This document shows, one piece after another, positions 18,975 to 33,554 of a DNA stretch of 64,000 nucleotides. The DNA lies in assembly GCF_009711095.1 (NCBI RefSeq), contig NZ_WMJZ01000002.1, forward strand, positions 202,623-266,622, written 5' to 3'. How positions within the stretch are numbered: position 1 is the stretch's first letter; the number at the start of each line of letters is the position of its first letter. The notes under the pieces are model-generated. The model made no database searches, was not told the DNA's origin, and saw nothing but the letters and a program-made list of their open reading frames with translations. The DNA comes from Intestinirhabdus alba (lineage in GTDB: Bacteria; Pseudomonadota; Gammaproteobacteria; Enterobacterales; Enterobacteriaceae). The position numbers and the translations under genes are program-made.

Positions 18975-20489
18975 ATGGCACAGATTGATTTTCGCAACAA
19001 AATAAACTGGCGTCGTCGTTACCGTTCACCGCAGGGCGTAAAGTCCGAGCATGAGATCCTGCGCATTTTTGAAAGCGATCGCGGGCGGATTATTAACTCC
19101 CCGGCGATTCGTCGGCTGCAGCAGAAAACCCAGGTTTTTCCGCTGGAGCGCAACGCGGCAGTGCGCACTCGTCTGACCCACTCCCTGGAGGTGCAGCAGG
19201 TCGGGCGCTATATCGCCAAGGAAGTGCTGAGTCGTCTTAAGGAGCTGAAGCTGCTGGAGCGCTACGGCCTGAGCGAGCTGACGGGGCCTTTTGAGAGCAT
19301 CGTCGAGATGTCCTGCCTGATGCATGACATCGGCAATCCGCCGTTTGGCCATTTTGGCGAAGCGGCGATCAACGACTGGTTCCGCCAGCGGCTGCATCCG
19401 GCAGATGCGGAAGGCCTGCCGCTGAGCGGCGATCGCTGCGTGGTGGTGGCGCTGCGGCTGAGGGAAGGGGAAGATGCCCTTAACGAGCTGCGGCGAAAGG
19501 TGCGCCAGGATCTCTGCTATTTTGAAGGCAATGCGCAGGGCATTCGTCTGGTGCAGACGCTGATGCGCATGAATCTGACCTGGGCGCAGGTGGGCGGCAT
19601 CCTGAAATATACGCGGCCGGCATGGTGGCGCGGCGAGCCTCCCGCCTCCCACAGCTATTTAATGAAAAAACCCGGCTACTATCTTTCTGAAGAGCGTTAT
19701 ATTGCGCGGCTGCATAAAGCGCTGAACCAGGCCCCTTACAGCCGGTTTCCCTTAACGTGGATTATGGAAGCCGCCGACGATATCTCTTATTGCGTGGCCG
19801 ATCTTGAGGATGCGGTTGAGAAAAAAATCTTCAGCGTTGAGCAGCTTTATCATCACCTCCGCGAGGCCTGGGGAGAGCAGGAAAAAGGATCGCTGTTTGC
19901 GCAGGTGATAGAAAATGCCTGGGAGAAATCGCGGGCGAATACCTTAAGCCGCAGTACGGAAGATCAGTTCTTTATGTATTTACGGGTCAATACGCTGAAT
20001 AAGCTGGTGCCTTACGCCGCCCAGCGCTTTATTGATAATTTACCGCAGATCTTTGACGGAACCTTTAACCACGCGCTGCTGGAGGACGCCAGCAGCTACA
20101 GCCAGCTGCTGGAGCTTTACAAAAACGTCGCCATTAAACATGTGTTCAGCCATCCCGAGGTGGAGCAACTGGAGCTGCAGGGCTATCGGGTCATTGGCGG
20201 GCTGCTGGATATCTACCGGCCGCTGCTCGCGATGACGCTGGCGGACTTTAGCGAGCTGGTGGCAAAAGAGCGCCTGCAGCGGTTTCCTATTGAGTCGCGT
20301 CTTTTTCAGAAGCTCTCTACGCGCCACCGGTTGGCCTATGTAGAGGCGATGGGTAAAATAGCTCCTGACGCCGTGGAATATCCGGTTCTGGAATACTATT
20401 ATCGCTGCCGGCTGATCCAGGATTATATTAGCGGGATGACCGATTTATATGCGTGGGATGAATACCGGCGCTTAATGGCGGTTGAATAA
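18975..20489 (+). CDS. dgt: Dgt, deoxyguanosine triphosphate triphosphohydrolase
   Basis: A 504-residue HD-superfamily enzyme, one residue shorter than E. coli Dgt. The metal site is visible as His69 (RLTHSLEV) and His117-Asp118 ([15 protein letters not shown]), with a further Asp in [16 protein letters not shown] near 268. It hydrolyses dGTP to deoxyguanosine and triphosphate as a hexamer stimulated by single-stranded DNA, influencing dNTP balance and phage T7 sensitivity in E. coli. ATG 18975 follows GGCGGGAGAGG. It is divergent from mtn and is followed by the degP promoter region. Confidence 0.96.
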   Translation: MAQIDFRNKINWRRRYRSPQGVKSEHEILRIFESDRGRIINSPAIRRLQQKTQVFPLERNAAVRTRLTHSLEVQQVGRYIAKEVLSRLKELKLLERYGLSELTGPFESIVEMSCLMHDIGNPPFGHFGEAAINDWFRQRLHPADAEGLPLSGDRCVVVALRLREGEDALNELRRKVRQDLCYFEGNAQGIRLVQTLMRMNLTWAQVGGILKYTRPAWWRGEPPASHSYLMKKPGYYLSEERYIARLHKALNQAPYSRFPLTWIMEAADDISYCVADLEDAVEKKIFSVEQLYHHLREAWGEQEKGSLFAQVIENAWEKSRANTLSRSTEDQFFMYLRVNTLNKLVPYAAQRFIDNLPQIFDGTFNHALLEDASSYSQLLELYKNVAIKHVFSHPEVEQLELQGYRVIGGLLDIYRPLLAMTLADFSELVAKERLQRFPIESRLFQKLSTRHRLAYVEAMGKIAPDAVEYPVLEYYYRCRLIQDYISGMTDLYAWDEYRRLMAVE

Positions 20490-20584
20490 TAACGCTGGCT
20501 TATGTTTCCCGGATCGATCGCAGAACCGGTGCCGGCGGCATTCTGCTGAGTGCGGCCAGAGCTATTTAACGCGCCCGGGCTTTT

Positions 20585-20599
20585 GTAAAGATGGACAAT
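20585..20599 (+). promoter_or_regulatory. candidate CpxR site upstream of degP
   Basis: GTAAAGATGGACAAT resembles the CpxR tandem GTAAA motif with a degenerate second half and sits about 45 bases upstream of the sigma-E -35 element, the arrangement known for E. coli degP. Identification is by similarity from memory. Confidence 0.5.
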
Positions 20600-20630
20600 A
20601 TTTTTTTACTTTTTCCAGAAACTTCCGCCC

Positions 20631-20658
20631 GGAACTTCACGCTATAAAATGACTCTGA
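20631..20658 (+). promoter_or_regulatory. sigma-E promoter of degP
   Basis: GGAACTT (20631-20637), 16-base spacer, TCTGA (20654-20658). Both elements match the sigma-E consensus (GGAACTT / TCTGA) and their position, 46 bases before the degP ATG, matches the known E. coli promoter. Confidence 0.85.
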
Positions 20659-20703
20659 CCTACACAGCAATTTTACGTTACCTGATAATCGAGATCGAAA
20701 CAG

Positions 20704-22128
<1,425 letters not shown>

Positions 22129-22140
22129 TTTCACCCTACG

Positions 22141-22177
22141 GCCCCTTCCCGCCGCGGGAGGGGCTGCTCTGTTTTAC
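22141..22177 (+). terminator. degP terminator
   Basis: GCCCCTTCCCG (22141-22151) pairs with CGGGAGGGGC (22155-22164) with one bulged T, followed by TGCTCTGTTTT. It lies 12 bases after the degP stop. Confidence 0.75.
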
Positions 22178-22244
22178 CTCCCGCCTCAGAGCCGACAATA
22201 TATTTTGTGAACCTGGCCACAACTCCATACTTCTCCCCTCGGCT

Positions 22245-22260
22245 TTGTGCGTTTGCACAA
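22245..22260 (+). promoter_or_regulatory. inverted repeat upstream of cdaR, possible operator
   Basis: TTGTGC (22245-22250) GTTT GCACAA (22255-22260), a perfect 6-bp inverted repeat about 50 bases before the cdaR ATG, next to a possible -10 (TATTAT, 22271-22276). CdaR activates its own gene in E. coli, so an operator is expected here; assignment is inference. Confidence 0.4.
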
Positions 22261-22312
22261 TGGTGCCCGCTATTATCTTCCCTATGCTTGGGATCTGCTC
22301 AGAGGAGGGATT

Positions 22313-23470
22313 ATGGCTGGCTGGCATCTTGATACTAAAATGGCGCAGGATATCGTGGCGCGCACGATGCGCATTATTGATACCAACATCAACGTAATGG
22401 ATGACCGGGGGCGCATCATCGGCAGTGGCGATCGCGAACGTATTGGTGAATTGCACGAAGGCGCGCTGCTGGTGCTCTCTCAGGGGCGGGTGGTGGATAT
22501 TGACGACGCGGTGGCGCGCCATCTGCACGGCGTGCGGCAGGGGATTAACCTGCCGCTGCGCCTTGAGGGGGAAATTGTCGGCGTGATCGGGCTCACCGGC
22601 GAGCCGGAGCACCTGCGCAAGTATGGCGAACTGGTCTGTATGACCGCCGAAATGATGCTTGAGCAGTCGCGGCTGATGCATCTGCTGGCCCAGGACAGCC
22701 GCCTGCGCGAGGAGCTGGTGATGAACCTGCTCCAGGCCGAAGAGCATACCCCCGCGCTGACGGAGTGGGCGCAGCGGCTCGGCATCGATCTCAACCAGCC
22801 GCGCGTGGTGGCGGTGGTGGAAGTGGACAGCGGGCAGCTTGGCGTCGACAGCGCGATGGCGGAGCTGCAGCAACTGCAGAACGCGCTGACCACGCCGGAG
22901 CGCAATAACCTGATAGCGATTGTGTCACTGACCGAGATGGTGGTGCTGAAACCGGCGCTGAACCAGTTTGGCCGCTGGGACGCGGAGGATCACCGCAGGC
23001 GCGTTGAGCAGCTGATTGCGCGAATGAAAGAGAACGGCCAGCTGCGCTTTCGGGTGGCGCTGGGCAACTATTTTACCGGCCCCGGCAGCATTGCCCGCTC
23101 CTGGCGCACCGCGCGCACCACCATGATGGTCGGCAAGCAGCGGATGCCGGAGAGCCGCAGCTACTTTTATCAGGATTTGATGCTGCCGGTGCTGCTCGAC
23201 AGCCTGCGCGGCGGCTGGCAGGCCAATGAGCTGGCGCGTCCGCTTACCAGGCTGAAGGCGATGGACAACAACGGCCTGCTGCGGCGAACGCTGACGGCGT
23301 GGTTTCGCCATAACGTGCAGCCGCTGGCGACCTCAAAGGCGCTGTTTATCCACCGTAATACGCTGGAGTACCGTCTCAACCGGATTTCTGAACTGACCGG
23401 CCTGAATCTGGGAAATTTTGACGATCGGCTGCTGCTGTACGTGGCGCTGCAGCTGGACGAGCAGCATTAA
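22313..23470 (+). CDS. cdaR: CdaR, activator of glucarate/galactarate/glycerate genes
   Basis: A 385-residue regulator with the N-terminal sugar-diacid recognition domain (MAGWHLDTKMAQDIVARTM, DRERIGELHEGAL) and a C-terminal PucR-type helix-turn-helix (KALFIHRNTLEYRLNRISEL). In E. coli it senses D-glucarate, D-galactarate and D-glycerate and activates garPLRK, garD and gud operons; those operons are not in this window. ATG 22313 follows the strong AGAGGAGGG site; the frame is open upstream to 22247 but lacks a binding site there. Convergent with yaeH. Confidence 0.95.
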   Translation: MAGWHLDTKMAQDIVARTMRIIDTNINVMDDRGRIIGSGDRERIGELHEGALLVLSQGRVVDIDDAVARHLHGVRQGINLPLRLEGEIVGVIGLTGEPEHLRKYGELVCMTAEMMLEQSRLMHLLAQDSRLREELVMNLLQAEEHTPALTEWAQRLGIDLNQPRVVAVVEVDSGQLGVDSAMAELQQLQNALTTPERNNLIAIVSLTEMVVLKPALNQFGRWDAEDHRRRVEQLIARMKENGQLRFRVALGNYFTGPGSIARSWRTARTTMMVGKQRMPESRSYFYQDLMLPVLLDSLRGGWQANELARPLTRLKAMDNNGLLRRTLTAWFRHNVQPLATSKALFIHRNTLEYRLNRISELTGLNLGNFDDRLLLYVALQLDEQH

Positions 23471-23528
23471 GGGACACAGCCTAAGGCCAGGCCGAAGCCC
23501 CCGGATCGCGTCGTTGCCCGACGCAGAG

Positions 23529-23555
23529 GCCGGTAAGCAAAGCGCGCCGGGCGGC
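23529..23555. repeat. REP-like palindrome between cdaR and yaeH
   Basis: GCCGGTAAGC ... GCGCCGGGCGGC has the GCC-GGTAAGC / GCCGGGCGGC form of an enterobacterial REP sequence, between convergent genes where such repeats usually sit. A second degenerate unit (GTTGCCCGAC) lies just upstream at about 23513. Confidence 0.45.
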
Positions 23556-23562
23556 AGGGCGC

Positions 23563-23949
23563 TTATTTGCGCGTCAGCTTTTCCAGATCGGACTCAATTT
23601 CGCTGATTTTGTTGGCCACTACGCTTTCCAGGTGGTGCAGGTCGTCGAGGATCTTACGCTTCAGTTCAATATCGCTGCGATCGCGCTGGCTAATTTGATC
23701 CAGCTCGTCGATCACGTAGCGCAGATTGGGGCTGATCTCCTGTACCTCCTTGTAGCCCTGGCCAACGCCGTCGGCGGCCACGGTTTTACGCTGGCGCGGA
23801 TATTTGAACTTGACGCTCTTGGCGAAGAATTCGCCTTTATCCTTTTGGAAATAGATTTTCAGAATGTCGTTGTTGGCTTCCTGCCGCAGGCTGTACCGGT
23901 CGATTTCTTCCGGATTGGTAATGCCCAGACTTTTCAGGTTGTCATACAT
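23563..23949 (-). CDS. yaeH: YaeH, conserved UPF0325-family protein of unknown function
   Basis: A 128-residue cytoplasmic protein nearly identical in layout to E. coli YaeH. It has no signal peptide or membrane segment. The N-terminal part is mixed ([19 protein letters not shown]) with a basic centre ([14 protein letters not shown]); residues from about 78 on ([19 protein letters not shown], then [20 protein letters not shown]) form long amphipathic helices, likely a coiled coil. No biochemical function is known to me. Upstream bases 23950-24148 hold its promoter region and no other gene that I can see. Confidence 0.9.
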   Translation of the reverse strand: MYDNLKSLGITNPEEIDRYSLRQEANNDILKIYFQKDKGEFFAKSVKFKYPRQRKTVAADGVGQGYKEVQEISPNLRYVIDELDQISQRDRSDIELKRKILDDLHHLESVVANKISEIESDLEKLTRK

Positions 23950-24148
23950 AGCGGTACCTCAAACAGAGAGTCAGTGAATTTTACTTATGGCATCTTAGCT
24001 GCTGGCCTGGTTTTCAGGGATGCCGCTTCCTTCTGCATTCTTACTGCATTTTATAATGGCGTAAAAACGGGAAAGTTACCTGTTTTATCCTGACGATAGC
24101 TCTGGCGGCGGGTTTAACCGGCGGCGGAGGTCGGGTGCGCGGCCTGGG

Positions 24149-24528
24149 TCAGATGAGCCAGGTGACCTCCGGGCGGCCGTTCAGGCGCAGGCCGTAAAGG
24201 CTGCCGACGCCCCGGGTGGTGTAGATCCTGCGGGTGCCAAAGGCGTTTAAGCCGGCGGCGTGCCTTTTATCGTTAACCAGCGTAAACGGTAGACCGATAA
24301 GGGGAATATGCATCTGGCCGCTGCGCAAGGGCGTGCGTCATGGCCCGGGCAATCAGGGGCAGGGGAACATTGCGGGAATAGGGTAAGTCGGAGAAGAACA
24401 GCGTCTGCGCCGGGCTGAGTATGAAAGAAGGGAATATGCGGCGCGGAGACCGCAAATCACTCTGGCTCCAGCTAGTGCATATAACCCGTTCCGGCAGCGC
24501 CCGGTAACAGACCTCTTCGTGAAATCAT
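24149..24528 (-). pseudogene. yaeI: yaeI remnant (phosphodiesterase with internal deletion and stops)
   Basis: Fragments of YaeI are recognisable in three frames between yaeH and dapD, the E. coli yaeI position. The start is MISRRGLLPG at 24528, with TAG at codon 19. A second fragment reads LFFSDLPYSRNVPLPLI (24430-24380), the metallophosphoesterase N-terminus, with Pro where the metal-binding His of DLH would be. The C-terminus reads GLNAFGTRRIYTTRGVGSLY and ends at TGA 24151-24149. Roughly 130 central codons, the catalytic core, are missing; the junction AGCGGCCAGAT (24312-24322) fits both flanks, so a microhomology deletion is likely. Not functional. Confidence 0.88.
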
Positions 24529-24587
24529 CTCTCATCCATTAGATGATGAAAATGGCCGGATAACGTCCCGTTACCCGGCCCGCAGCG

Positions 24588-25412
24588 TTAGTCGATAGAA
24601 CGCAGCAGTTCGTTAATACCGACCTTGCCGCGCGTTTTGGCGTCGACTTTTTTCACGATGACCGCGCAGTACAGGCTATAGGTGCCATCTTTTGACGGCA
24701 GATTGCCGGAAACCACCACGGAGCCGGCCGGGACGCGGCCGTAATGCACTTCGCCGGTTTCGCGATCGTAAATGCGGGTGCTCTGGCCGATATAGACGCC
24801 CATGGAGATCACGGAACCTTCTTCCACGATCACGCCTTCCACCACTTCGGAGCGCGCGCCGATGAAGCAGTTGTCTTCAATGATGGTCGGGTTAGCCTGC
24901 AGCGGCTCCAGCACGCCGCCGATGCCGACGCCGCCGGAGAGATGAACGTTTTTACCGATCTGCGCGCAGGAGCCGACGGTCGCCCAGGTATCTACCATGG
25001 TGCCTTCATCAACGTATGCGCCAATGTTGACGTAGGAGGGCATCAGCACGGTGTTGCGGGCGATAAACGCGCCTTGGCGCACCGCCGCCGGCGGCACAAC
25101 GCGGAAACCTTCCTTCTGGAAGCGCGCCGCGTCGTAGTCGGCAAATTTCATCGGCACCTTATCAAAATAGCGACTTTCCGCACCGTCTATCACCTGGTTA
25201 TCGTTAATCCGGAAAGAGAGCAGCACCGCTTTCTTCAGCCACTGATGCGTTACCCACTGGCCGTCGATCTTTTCCGCCACGCGCAGCGCGCCGGAATCCA
25301 GCAGGGAAATCACCTGGTTTACCGCCTCACGGGTGACGGTATCCACATTGGCCGGAGTAATGTCGGCACGGCGCTCAAAAGCGGTCTCAATAACGTTCTG
25401 TAACTGCTGCAT
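24588..25412 (-). CDS. dapD: DapD, tetrahydrodipicolinate N-succinyltransferase
   Basis: A 274-residue trimeric left-handed beta-helix acyltransferase. An N-terminal helical region is followed by hexapeptide repeats ([40 protein letters not shown], and on to [10 protein letters not shown]) and a C-terminal domain. It transfers succinate from succinyl-CoA to tetrahydrodipicolinate in the lysine/meso-diaminopimelate pathway, so it feeds both protein and peptidoglycan synthesis. ATG at 25412 follows AAAGAGATT. It is transcribed in the same direction as glnD, 30 bases downstream of that gene's stop, and may share its mRNA. Confidence 0.97.
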   Translation of the reverse strand: MQQLQNVIETAFERRADITPANVDTVTREAVNQVISLLDSGALRVAEKIDGQWVTHQWLKKAVLLSFRINDNQVIDGAESRYFDKVPMKFADYDAARFQKEGFRVVPPAAVRQGAFIARNTVLMPSYVNIGAYVDEGTMVDTWATVGSCAQIGKNVHLSGGVGIGGVLEPLQANPTIIEDNCFIGARSEVVEGVIVEEGSVISMGVYIGQSTRIYDRETGEVHYGRVPAGSVVVSGNLPSKDGTYSLYCAVIVKKVDAKTRGKVGINELLRSID

Positions 25413-25442
25413 TGTTAATCTCTTTCCATATGAATAAACACG

Positions 25443-28971
<3,529 letters not shown>

Positions 28972-29193
28972 GAATTCTGTCCACCAGCGTCGAACTCTTT
29001 CGACAATAAAATGTGTAAGTGACGTCAATGTTATCAGGCCCGCGCGGCTGCTGCCAAACTGTGAATCATTCTGAACTTCGTCTTTTGTGCCGCAGGCGGG
29101 ACAAACGCTCTTCCGGGCGCGGCGGGGGAAGGGCGCGAAGCCTGTATAGCCCATCGGGCCGCCGTCCGGTTTCGCGCCGTGCGCCAACAATAA

Positions 29194-29223
29194 TTGGTGT
29201 CTGCTGCGTATTTGTGGTATAAA
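29194..29223 (+). promoter_or_regulatory. rpsB promoter
   Basis: TTGGTG (29194-29199), 18-base spacer, TATAAA (29218-29223), followed by the GC-rich discriminator GCGCGCC typical of stringently controlled promoters. It predicts a leader of about 165 bases before rpsB. The 28972-29190 part of the 422-base gap holds the map promoter; I see no gene there. Confidence 0.65.
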
Positions 29224-29294
29224 GCGCGCCGGACTTCTGTTCCATTTGAAAACTACACAAGATGGACTGAAGCGACAAATCTCACTTTGTGTAA

Positions 29295-30119
<825 letters not shown>

Positions 30120-30135
30120 TAAGGTTTGATAACTC

Positions 30136-30256
30136 CCCAGGAGTAGTTCGGGTTGCAGGAAGGCGGCAGGCTCGAAAATTTCCGGAAGCTTACATCGGTA
30201 TGTGACCGGAACGAGTGAAGGCAGCGCGCCAGCGGCCCGAAGTATGAAGGGGGAGC
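30136..30256. repeat. ERIC-like repeat between rpsB and tsf
   Basis: TTCGGGTTGCAGGAAGGCGG (30147-30166), AAGCTTACATCGGTATGTGA (30186-30205) and CGAAGTATGAAGGGGGAG match successive blocks of the ERIC consensus in order and spacing, with ACTCCCC/GGGGGAG ends. About 120 bp. It lies inside the mRNA of two highly expressed essential genes. Confidence 0.8.
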
Positions 30257-30290
30257 CCCCTTATAAACCAGGTAGTATCACGTTTGGTTA

Positions 30291-30315
30291 GGGGGCCTTT
30301 TCGGCCCCTTTTTCA
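30291..30315 (+). terminator. attenuator hairpin between rpsB and tsf
   Basis: GGGGCC (30292-30297) TTTTC GGCCCC (30303-30308) followed by TTTTTC. A short strong stem with a U-tract; in E. coli partial termination between rpsB and tsf helps set their ratio, so a similar role is inferred. Confidence 0.75.
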
Positions 30316-30371
30316 CTTTTAAATCTGTACGGTCCCGTGCCGGGCAGATCACATCTTCCGAGGATTTTAGA

Positions 30372-31223
30372 ATGGCTGAAATTACCGCATCCCTGGTAAA
30401 AGAGCTGCGCGAGCGTACTGGCGCAGGCATGATGGATTGCAAAAAGGCGCTGACCGAAGCGAACGGCGACATCGAGCTGGCAATCGAAAACATGCGTAAA
30501 TCCGGCGCGATCAAGGCAGCGAAAAAAGCGGGCAACGTGGCTGCTGACGGCGTTATCAAAACCAAAATCGACGGCAACATCGCTTTCATTCTGGAAGTTA
30601 ACTGCCAGACCGACTTCGTAGCGAAAGATGGCGGTTTCCAGGCGTTTGCCGACAAAGTGCTGGATGCCGCAGTAGCGGGCAAAATCACCGACGTTGACGT
30701 ACTGAAAGCGCAGTTCGAAGAAGAGCGCGTGGCGCTGGTAGCGAAAATCGGTGAAAACATCAACATTCGCCGCATCGCCGCTCTGGAAGGCAACGTGCTG
30801 GGCTCTTACCAGCACGGCGCGCGCATCGGCGTTCTGGTTGCTGCTAACGGCGCAGACGAAGAGCTGGTTAAGCAGCTGGCGATGCACGTCGCCGCCAGCA
30901 AGCCGGAGTTCGTTAAGCCGGAAGACGTTTCTCCGGAAGTGGTTGAGAAAGAATACCAGGTGCAGCTGGACATCGCGATGCAGTCCGGCAAGCCGAAAGA
31001 GATCGCCGAAAAAATGGTTGAAGGCCGCATGAAGAAATTCACCGGCGAAGTTTCTCTGACCGGTCAGCCTTTCGTTATGGAGCCGGGCAAAACCGTTGGT
31101 CAACTGCTGAAAGAGCACAACGCCGACGTGACCGGCTTCATCCGCTTTGAAGTGGGTGAAGGCATCGAGAAAGTTGAGTCTGACTTCGCAGCAGAAGTTG
31201 CGGCAATGTCGAAGCAGTCTTAA
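30372..31223 (+). CDS. tsf: Elongation factor Ts
   Basis: A 283-residue EF-Ts. The N-terminal UBA-like domain ([20 protein letters not shown]) is followed by the core, with the TDFVAKD motif (about 77-83) that enters EF-Tu and disturbs Mg2+ binding, then the coiled coil and C-terminal module. It catalyses GDP-GTP exchange on EF-Tu. ATG 30372 lies behind GAGG; codons are highly biased. A terminator and an ERIC-like element separate it from pyrH. Confidence 0.98.
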   Translation: MAEITASLVKELRERTGAGMMDCKKALTEANGDIELAIENMRKSGAIKAAKKAGNVAADGVIKTKIDGNIAFILEVNCQTDFVAKDGGFQAFADKVLDAAVAGKITDVDVLKAQFEEERVALVAKIGENINIRRIAALEGNVLGSYQHGARIGVLVAANGADEELVKQLAMHVAASKPEFVKPEDVSPEVVEKEYQVQLDIAMQSGKPKEIAEKMVEGRMKKFTGEVSLTGQPFVMEPGKTVGQLLKEHNADVTGFIRFEVGEGIEKVESDFAAEVAAMSKQS

Positions 31224-31231
31224 TCGTTTGA

Positions 31232-31262
31232 AAGCAGCCGCCTGAGGGCGGCTTCTTTTTAT
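31232..31262 (+). terminator. tsf terminator
   Basis: AGCCGCC (31236-31242) TGAG GGCGGCT (31247-31253) followed by TCTTTTTAT, 8 bases after the tsf stop region. Classical intrinsic terminator. Confidence 0.88.
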
Positions 31263-31385
31263 ACCCCTCTTAAAAGTTAAGCCAGCTTCCACTCCGATCG
31301 TTCGGGGGCGGGCAGGCGGCAAATGAGTCCACACAGAGCGGAGACTCAGCGGCCGCTGCTTCAGTCCGAAGGATAGCGAGTAGCA
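31262..31385. repeat. degenerate ERIC-like repeat between tsf and pyrH
   Basis: It begins TACCCCTCTT, contains GGCAGGCGGCAAATGAGTCC (31311-31330) and CAGAGC, and ends TCCGAAGGATAGCGAGTA, matching ERIC blocks in order but with many changes. It sits between the tsf terminator and the pyrH promoter region. Confidence 0.55.
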
Positions 31386-31461
31386 TGGCGGTGCTGTAAA
31401 ACGACATCGTATGTCGTCGATATTAACCTATCTCAATCGTTGACAGTCTCAGGAAAGAAAC

Positions 31462-32187
31462 ATGGCTACCAATGCAAAACCCGTCTATAAACGCATTCTG
31501 CTTAAACTGAGTGGTGAAGCTCTGCAGGGTTCGGAAGGCTTCGGTATTGATGCAAGCATCCTCGATCGTATGGCTCAGGAAATTAAAGAGCTGGTGGAGC
31601 TGGGTATTCAGGTTGGCGTGGTGATTGGTGGCGGTAACCTGTTCCGTGGCGCTGGCCTGGCGAAAGCGGGAATGAACCGCGTCGTGGGCGACCACATGGG
31701 CATGCTGGCCACCGTGATGAACGGACTGGCGATGCGCGATGCGCTTCATCGCGCCTATGTGAACGCCCGCCTGATGTCCGCCATTCCGCTGAATGGTGTC
31801 TGCGATAACTACAGCTGGGCGGAGGCGATCAGCCTGCTGCGAAATAACCGGGTGGTGATCCTCTCCGCCGGCACCGGCAATCCGTTCTTCACCACCGACT
31901 CCGCCGCCTGCCTGCGCGGGATTGAAATTGAAGCGGACGTCGTGCTGAAAGCCACGAAGGTCGACGGGGTCTTCACTGCCGATCCGGCAAAAGATCCGAC
32001 GGCGACCATGTACGAGCAGCTCTCCTATGGTGAAGTGCTGGAAAAAGAGCTGAAGGTGATGGATCTCGCCGCCTTTACCCTGGCCCGCGACCATAAGCTG
32101 CCGATTCGCGTTTTCAACATGAACAAACCCGGCGCGCTGCGTCGCGTGGTGATGGGTGAAAAAGAAGGCACATTAATCACGGAGTAA
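31462..32187 (+). CDS. pyrH: UMP kinase
   Basis: A 241-residue amino-acid-kinase-fold UMP kinase. The phosphate-binding segment [12 protein letters not shown] is at the N-terminus, GGGNLFRG near residue 57 binds UMP, and [13 protein letters not shown] near 136 is the family signature. It phosphorylates UMP to UDP, is activated by GTP and inhibited by UTP, and is essential for pyrimidine nucleotide and UDP-sugar supply. ATG 31462 follows AGGAAAG. The 256-base gap before frr holds a degenerate ERIC element and the frr promoter region. Confidence 0.97.
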   Translation: MATNAKPVYKRILLKLSGEALQGSEGFGIDASILDRMAQEIKELVELGIQVGVVIGGGNLFRGAGLAKAGMNRVVGDHMGMLATVMNGLAMRDALHRAYVNARLMSAIPLNGVCDNYSWAEAISLLRNNRVVILSAGTGNPFFTTDSAACLRGIEIEADVVLKATKVDGVFTADPAKDPTATMYEQLSYGEVLEKELKVMDLAAFTLARDHKLPIRVFNMNKPGALRRVVMGEKEGTLITE

Positions 32188-32199
32188 TTCCCGTGATAC

Positions 32200-32313
32200 A
32201 CTCTGTCTTTCAGGTTGTTTTCGCGCGCGGCCCCCGGCCTGTCCCGTCTGCTCCGGCACCAGGAAGCTCCCTTCGCCGCCGCCCTGACACAACCTGAATG
32301 ATTTTAGGTAGAA
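32200..32313. repeat. degenerate ERIC-like repeat between pyrH and frr
   Basis: In reverse orientation it reads CTTTCAGGTTG ... GGAAGCTCCC ... GCCGCCGCCCTGACACAACC ... TGAATGATTTTAGG, matching the inner and terminal blocks of ERIC (CTTCAAGTTGC ... GCCGCCTTCCTGCAAC ... GAATTATTTAGG). The centre is GC-rich and diverged. Confidence 0.6.
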
Positions 32314-32443
32314 ATAGAGGTAAGATTCTGCGTTAGTCGCGCGGGCTTGCCCGTAGCATGCATTAATCAGGGCTATACTTAGCACACTTCCGTCGTGTGT
32401 GACCGTCTGGTCTGACTGAGACAAGTTTTCAAGGATTCGTAAC

Positions 32444-33001
32444 GTGATTAGCGATATCAGAAAAGATGCTGAAGTACGCATGGACAAGTGCGTGGAAGCG
32501 TTCAAAACCCAAATCAGCAAAATACGCACGGGTCGTGCTTCTCCCAGCCTGCTGGATGGCATTGTCGTGGAGTACTACGGCACGCCGACGCCGCTGCGCC
32601 AGCTGGCAAGCGTAACGGTAGAAGATTCCCGCACGCTGAAAATCAACGTGTTTGACCGCTCTATGAGCCCGGCCGTTGAGAAGGCCATTATGGCCTCCGA
32701 TCTTGGCCTGAACCCAAGCTCTGCGGGCAGCGATATTCGCGTTCCGCTGCCGCCGCTGACCGAAGAACGTCGTAAAGATCTGACCAAAATCGTGCGTGCC
32801 GAAGCGGAGCAGGCGCGCGTCGCCGTGCGCAACGTTCGTCGTGATGCGAACGATAAGGTCAAAGCGCTGCTGAAAGACAAAGAGATCGGCGAAGATGAAG
32901 ATCGCCGTTCTCAGGAAGACGTACAGAAGCTGACCGACGCCGCCATCAAGAAAGTGGAAGCGGCGCTGGCAGATAAAGAAGCGGAGCTGATGCAGTTCTG
33001 A
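32444..33001 (+). CDS. frr: Ribosome recycling factor
   Basis: A 185-residue RRF starting at GTG 32444 behind AAGGATTCG, the same non-ATG start known for E. coli frr. The two-domain tRNA-mimic is recognisable: three-helix bundle segments [20 protein letters not shown] and [20 protein letters not shown] flank the small beta domain with [14 protein letters not shown]. With EF-G it splits post-termination 70S ribosomes. The promoter candidate lies in 32345-32420. A strong terminator follows at 33267, beyond an ERIC-variant repeat. Confidence 0.97.
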   Translation: MISDIRKDAEVRMDKCVEAFKTQISKIRTGRASPSLLDGIVVEYYGTPTPLRQLASVTVEDSRTLKINVFDRSMSPAVEKAIMASDLGLNPSSAGSDIRVPLPPLTEERRKDLTKIVRAEAEQARVAVRNVRRDANDKVKALLKDKEIGEDEDRRSQEDVQKLTDAAIKKVEAALADKEAELMQF

Positions 33002-33069
33002 TTCTTCTGTACACAATAAGCATCATTCGGGCCGCTTTGCTGCGGCAGTCCGGTGAACTTTCGTCCGTA

Positions 33070-33202
33070 TATACCCTAAATAATTCGAGTTGCAGGACAA
33101 AACGCAGCGCGTTTTGAACAGCCCCCGGGCTGGCCCCGAAGGGGTGAGGCCCCAGGGCCGAATAAAGCCAACGCACAGGCAACTTGAAGTATGCCGGGTA
33201 TA
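33070..33202. repeat. ERIC-variant palindromic element with replaced core (frr-dxr, copy 1)
   Basis: 133 bp bounded by TATACCC and GGGTATA. The outer blocks (TAATTCGAGTTGCAGG; GCCAACGCACAGGCAACTTG, then AAGTATGCC) match ERIC ends closely, but the centre (ACAAAACGCAGCGCGTTTTG ... CCCCGAAGGGG ...) is not the standard ERIC core. Self-complementary throughout. Confidence 0.8.
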
Positions 33203-33266
33203 GAACGCTATGCGGACGGGGCGAGCGGGTGCTGCCGGACAGGCGGCGATCTGAAGGGTGACGTGT

Positions 33267-33315
33267 AAAACGCCGCCAGGGGATCCTTACGGATCGGCTG
33301 GCGGCGTTTTGCTTT
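33267..33315 (+). terminator. frr terminator between the two repeats
   Basis: AAAACGCCGCCAG (33267-33279) pairs perfectly with CTGGCGGCGTTTT (33298-33310), with an 18-base loop that itself contains GGATCC/GGATCG, followed by GCTTTTT. Confidence 0.8.
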
Positions 33316-33324
33316 TTAACCTTT

Positions 33325-33445
33325 TATACCCCGGTCATTCGAGCTGCATGACAAAACGCAAAGCGATTTGAACGGCCGTAAAGCGGACCCCGAAGGAAGA
33401 AAGACCAGCGGGCCGAATCAGGCGGCAAGCGAGCGGCAAAGATGT
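33325..33445. repeat. ERIC-variant palindromic element with replaced core (frr-dxr, copy 2)
   Basis: It starts TATACCCCGGTCATTCGAGC and shares the same unusual centre as the element at 33070: GACAAAACGCAAAGCGATTTG, then ACCCCGAAGG and GGGCCGAAT. The right end is ragged (GGCGGCAAGCGAGCGG) and lacks GGGTATA. The 553-base frr-dxr gap thus holds two repeats and a terminator; the dxr promoter must lie in about 33450-33545. Confidence 0.7.
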
Positions 33446-33554
33446 GGACGCCGTTCAGCGCTGATCCTGACGGGGTAAGGCTTCAGGCCATCTAACCCTG
33501 TCGTCAACGCGCCTGTAGCTTACAGAACAACGGGTATACTTTTCTGGACGTCTC

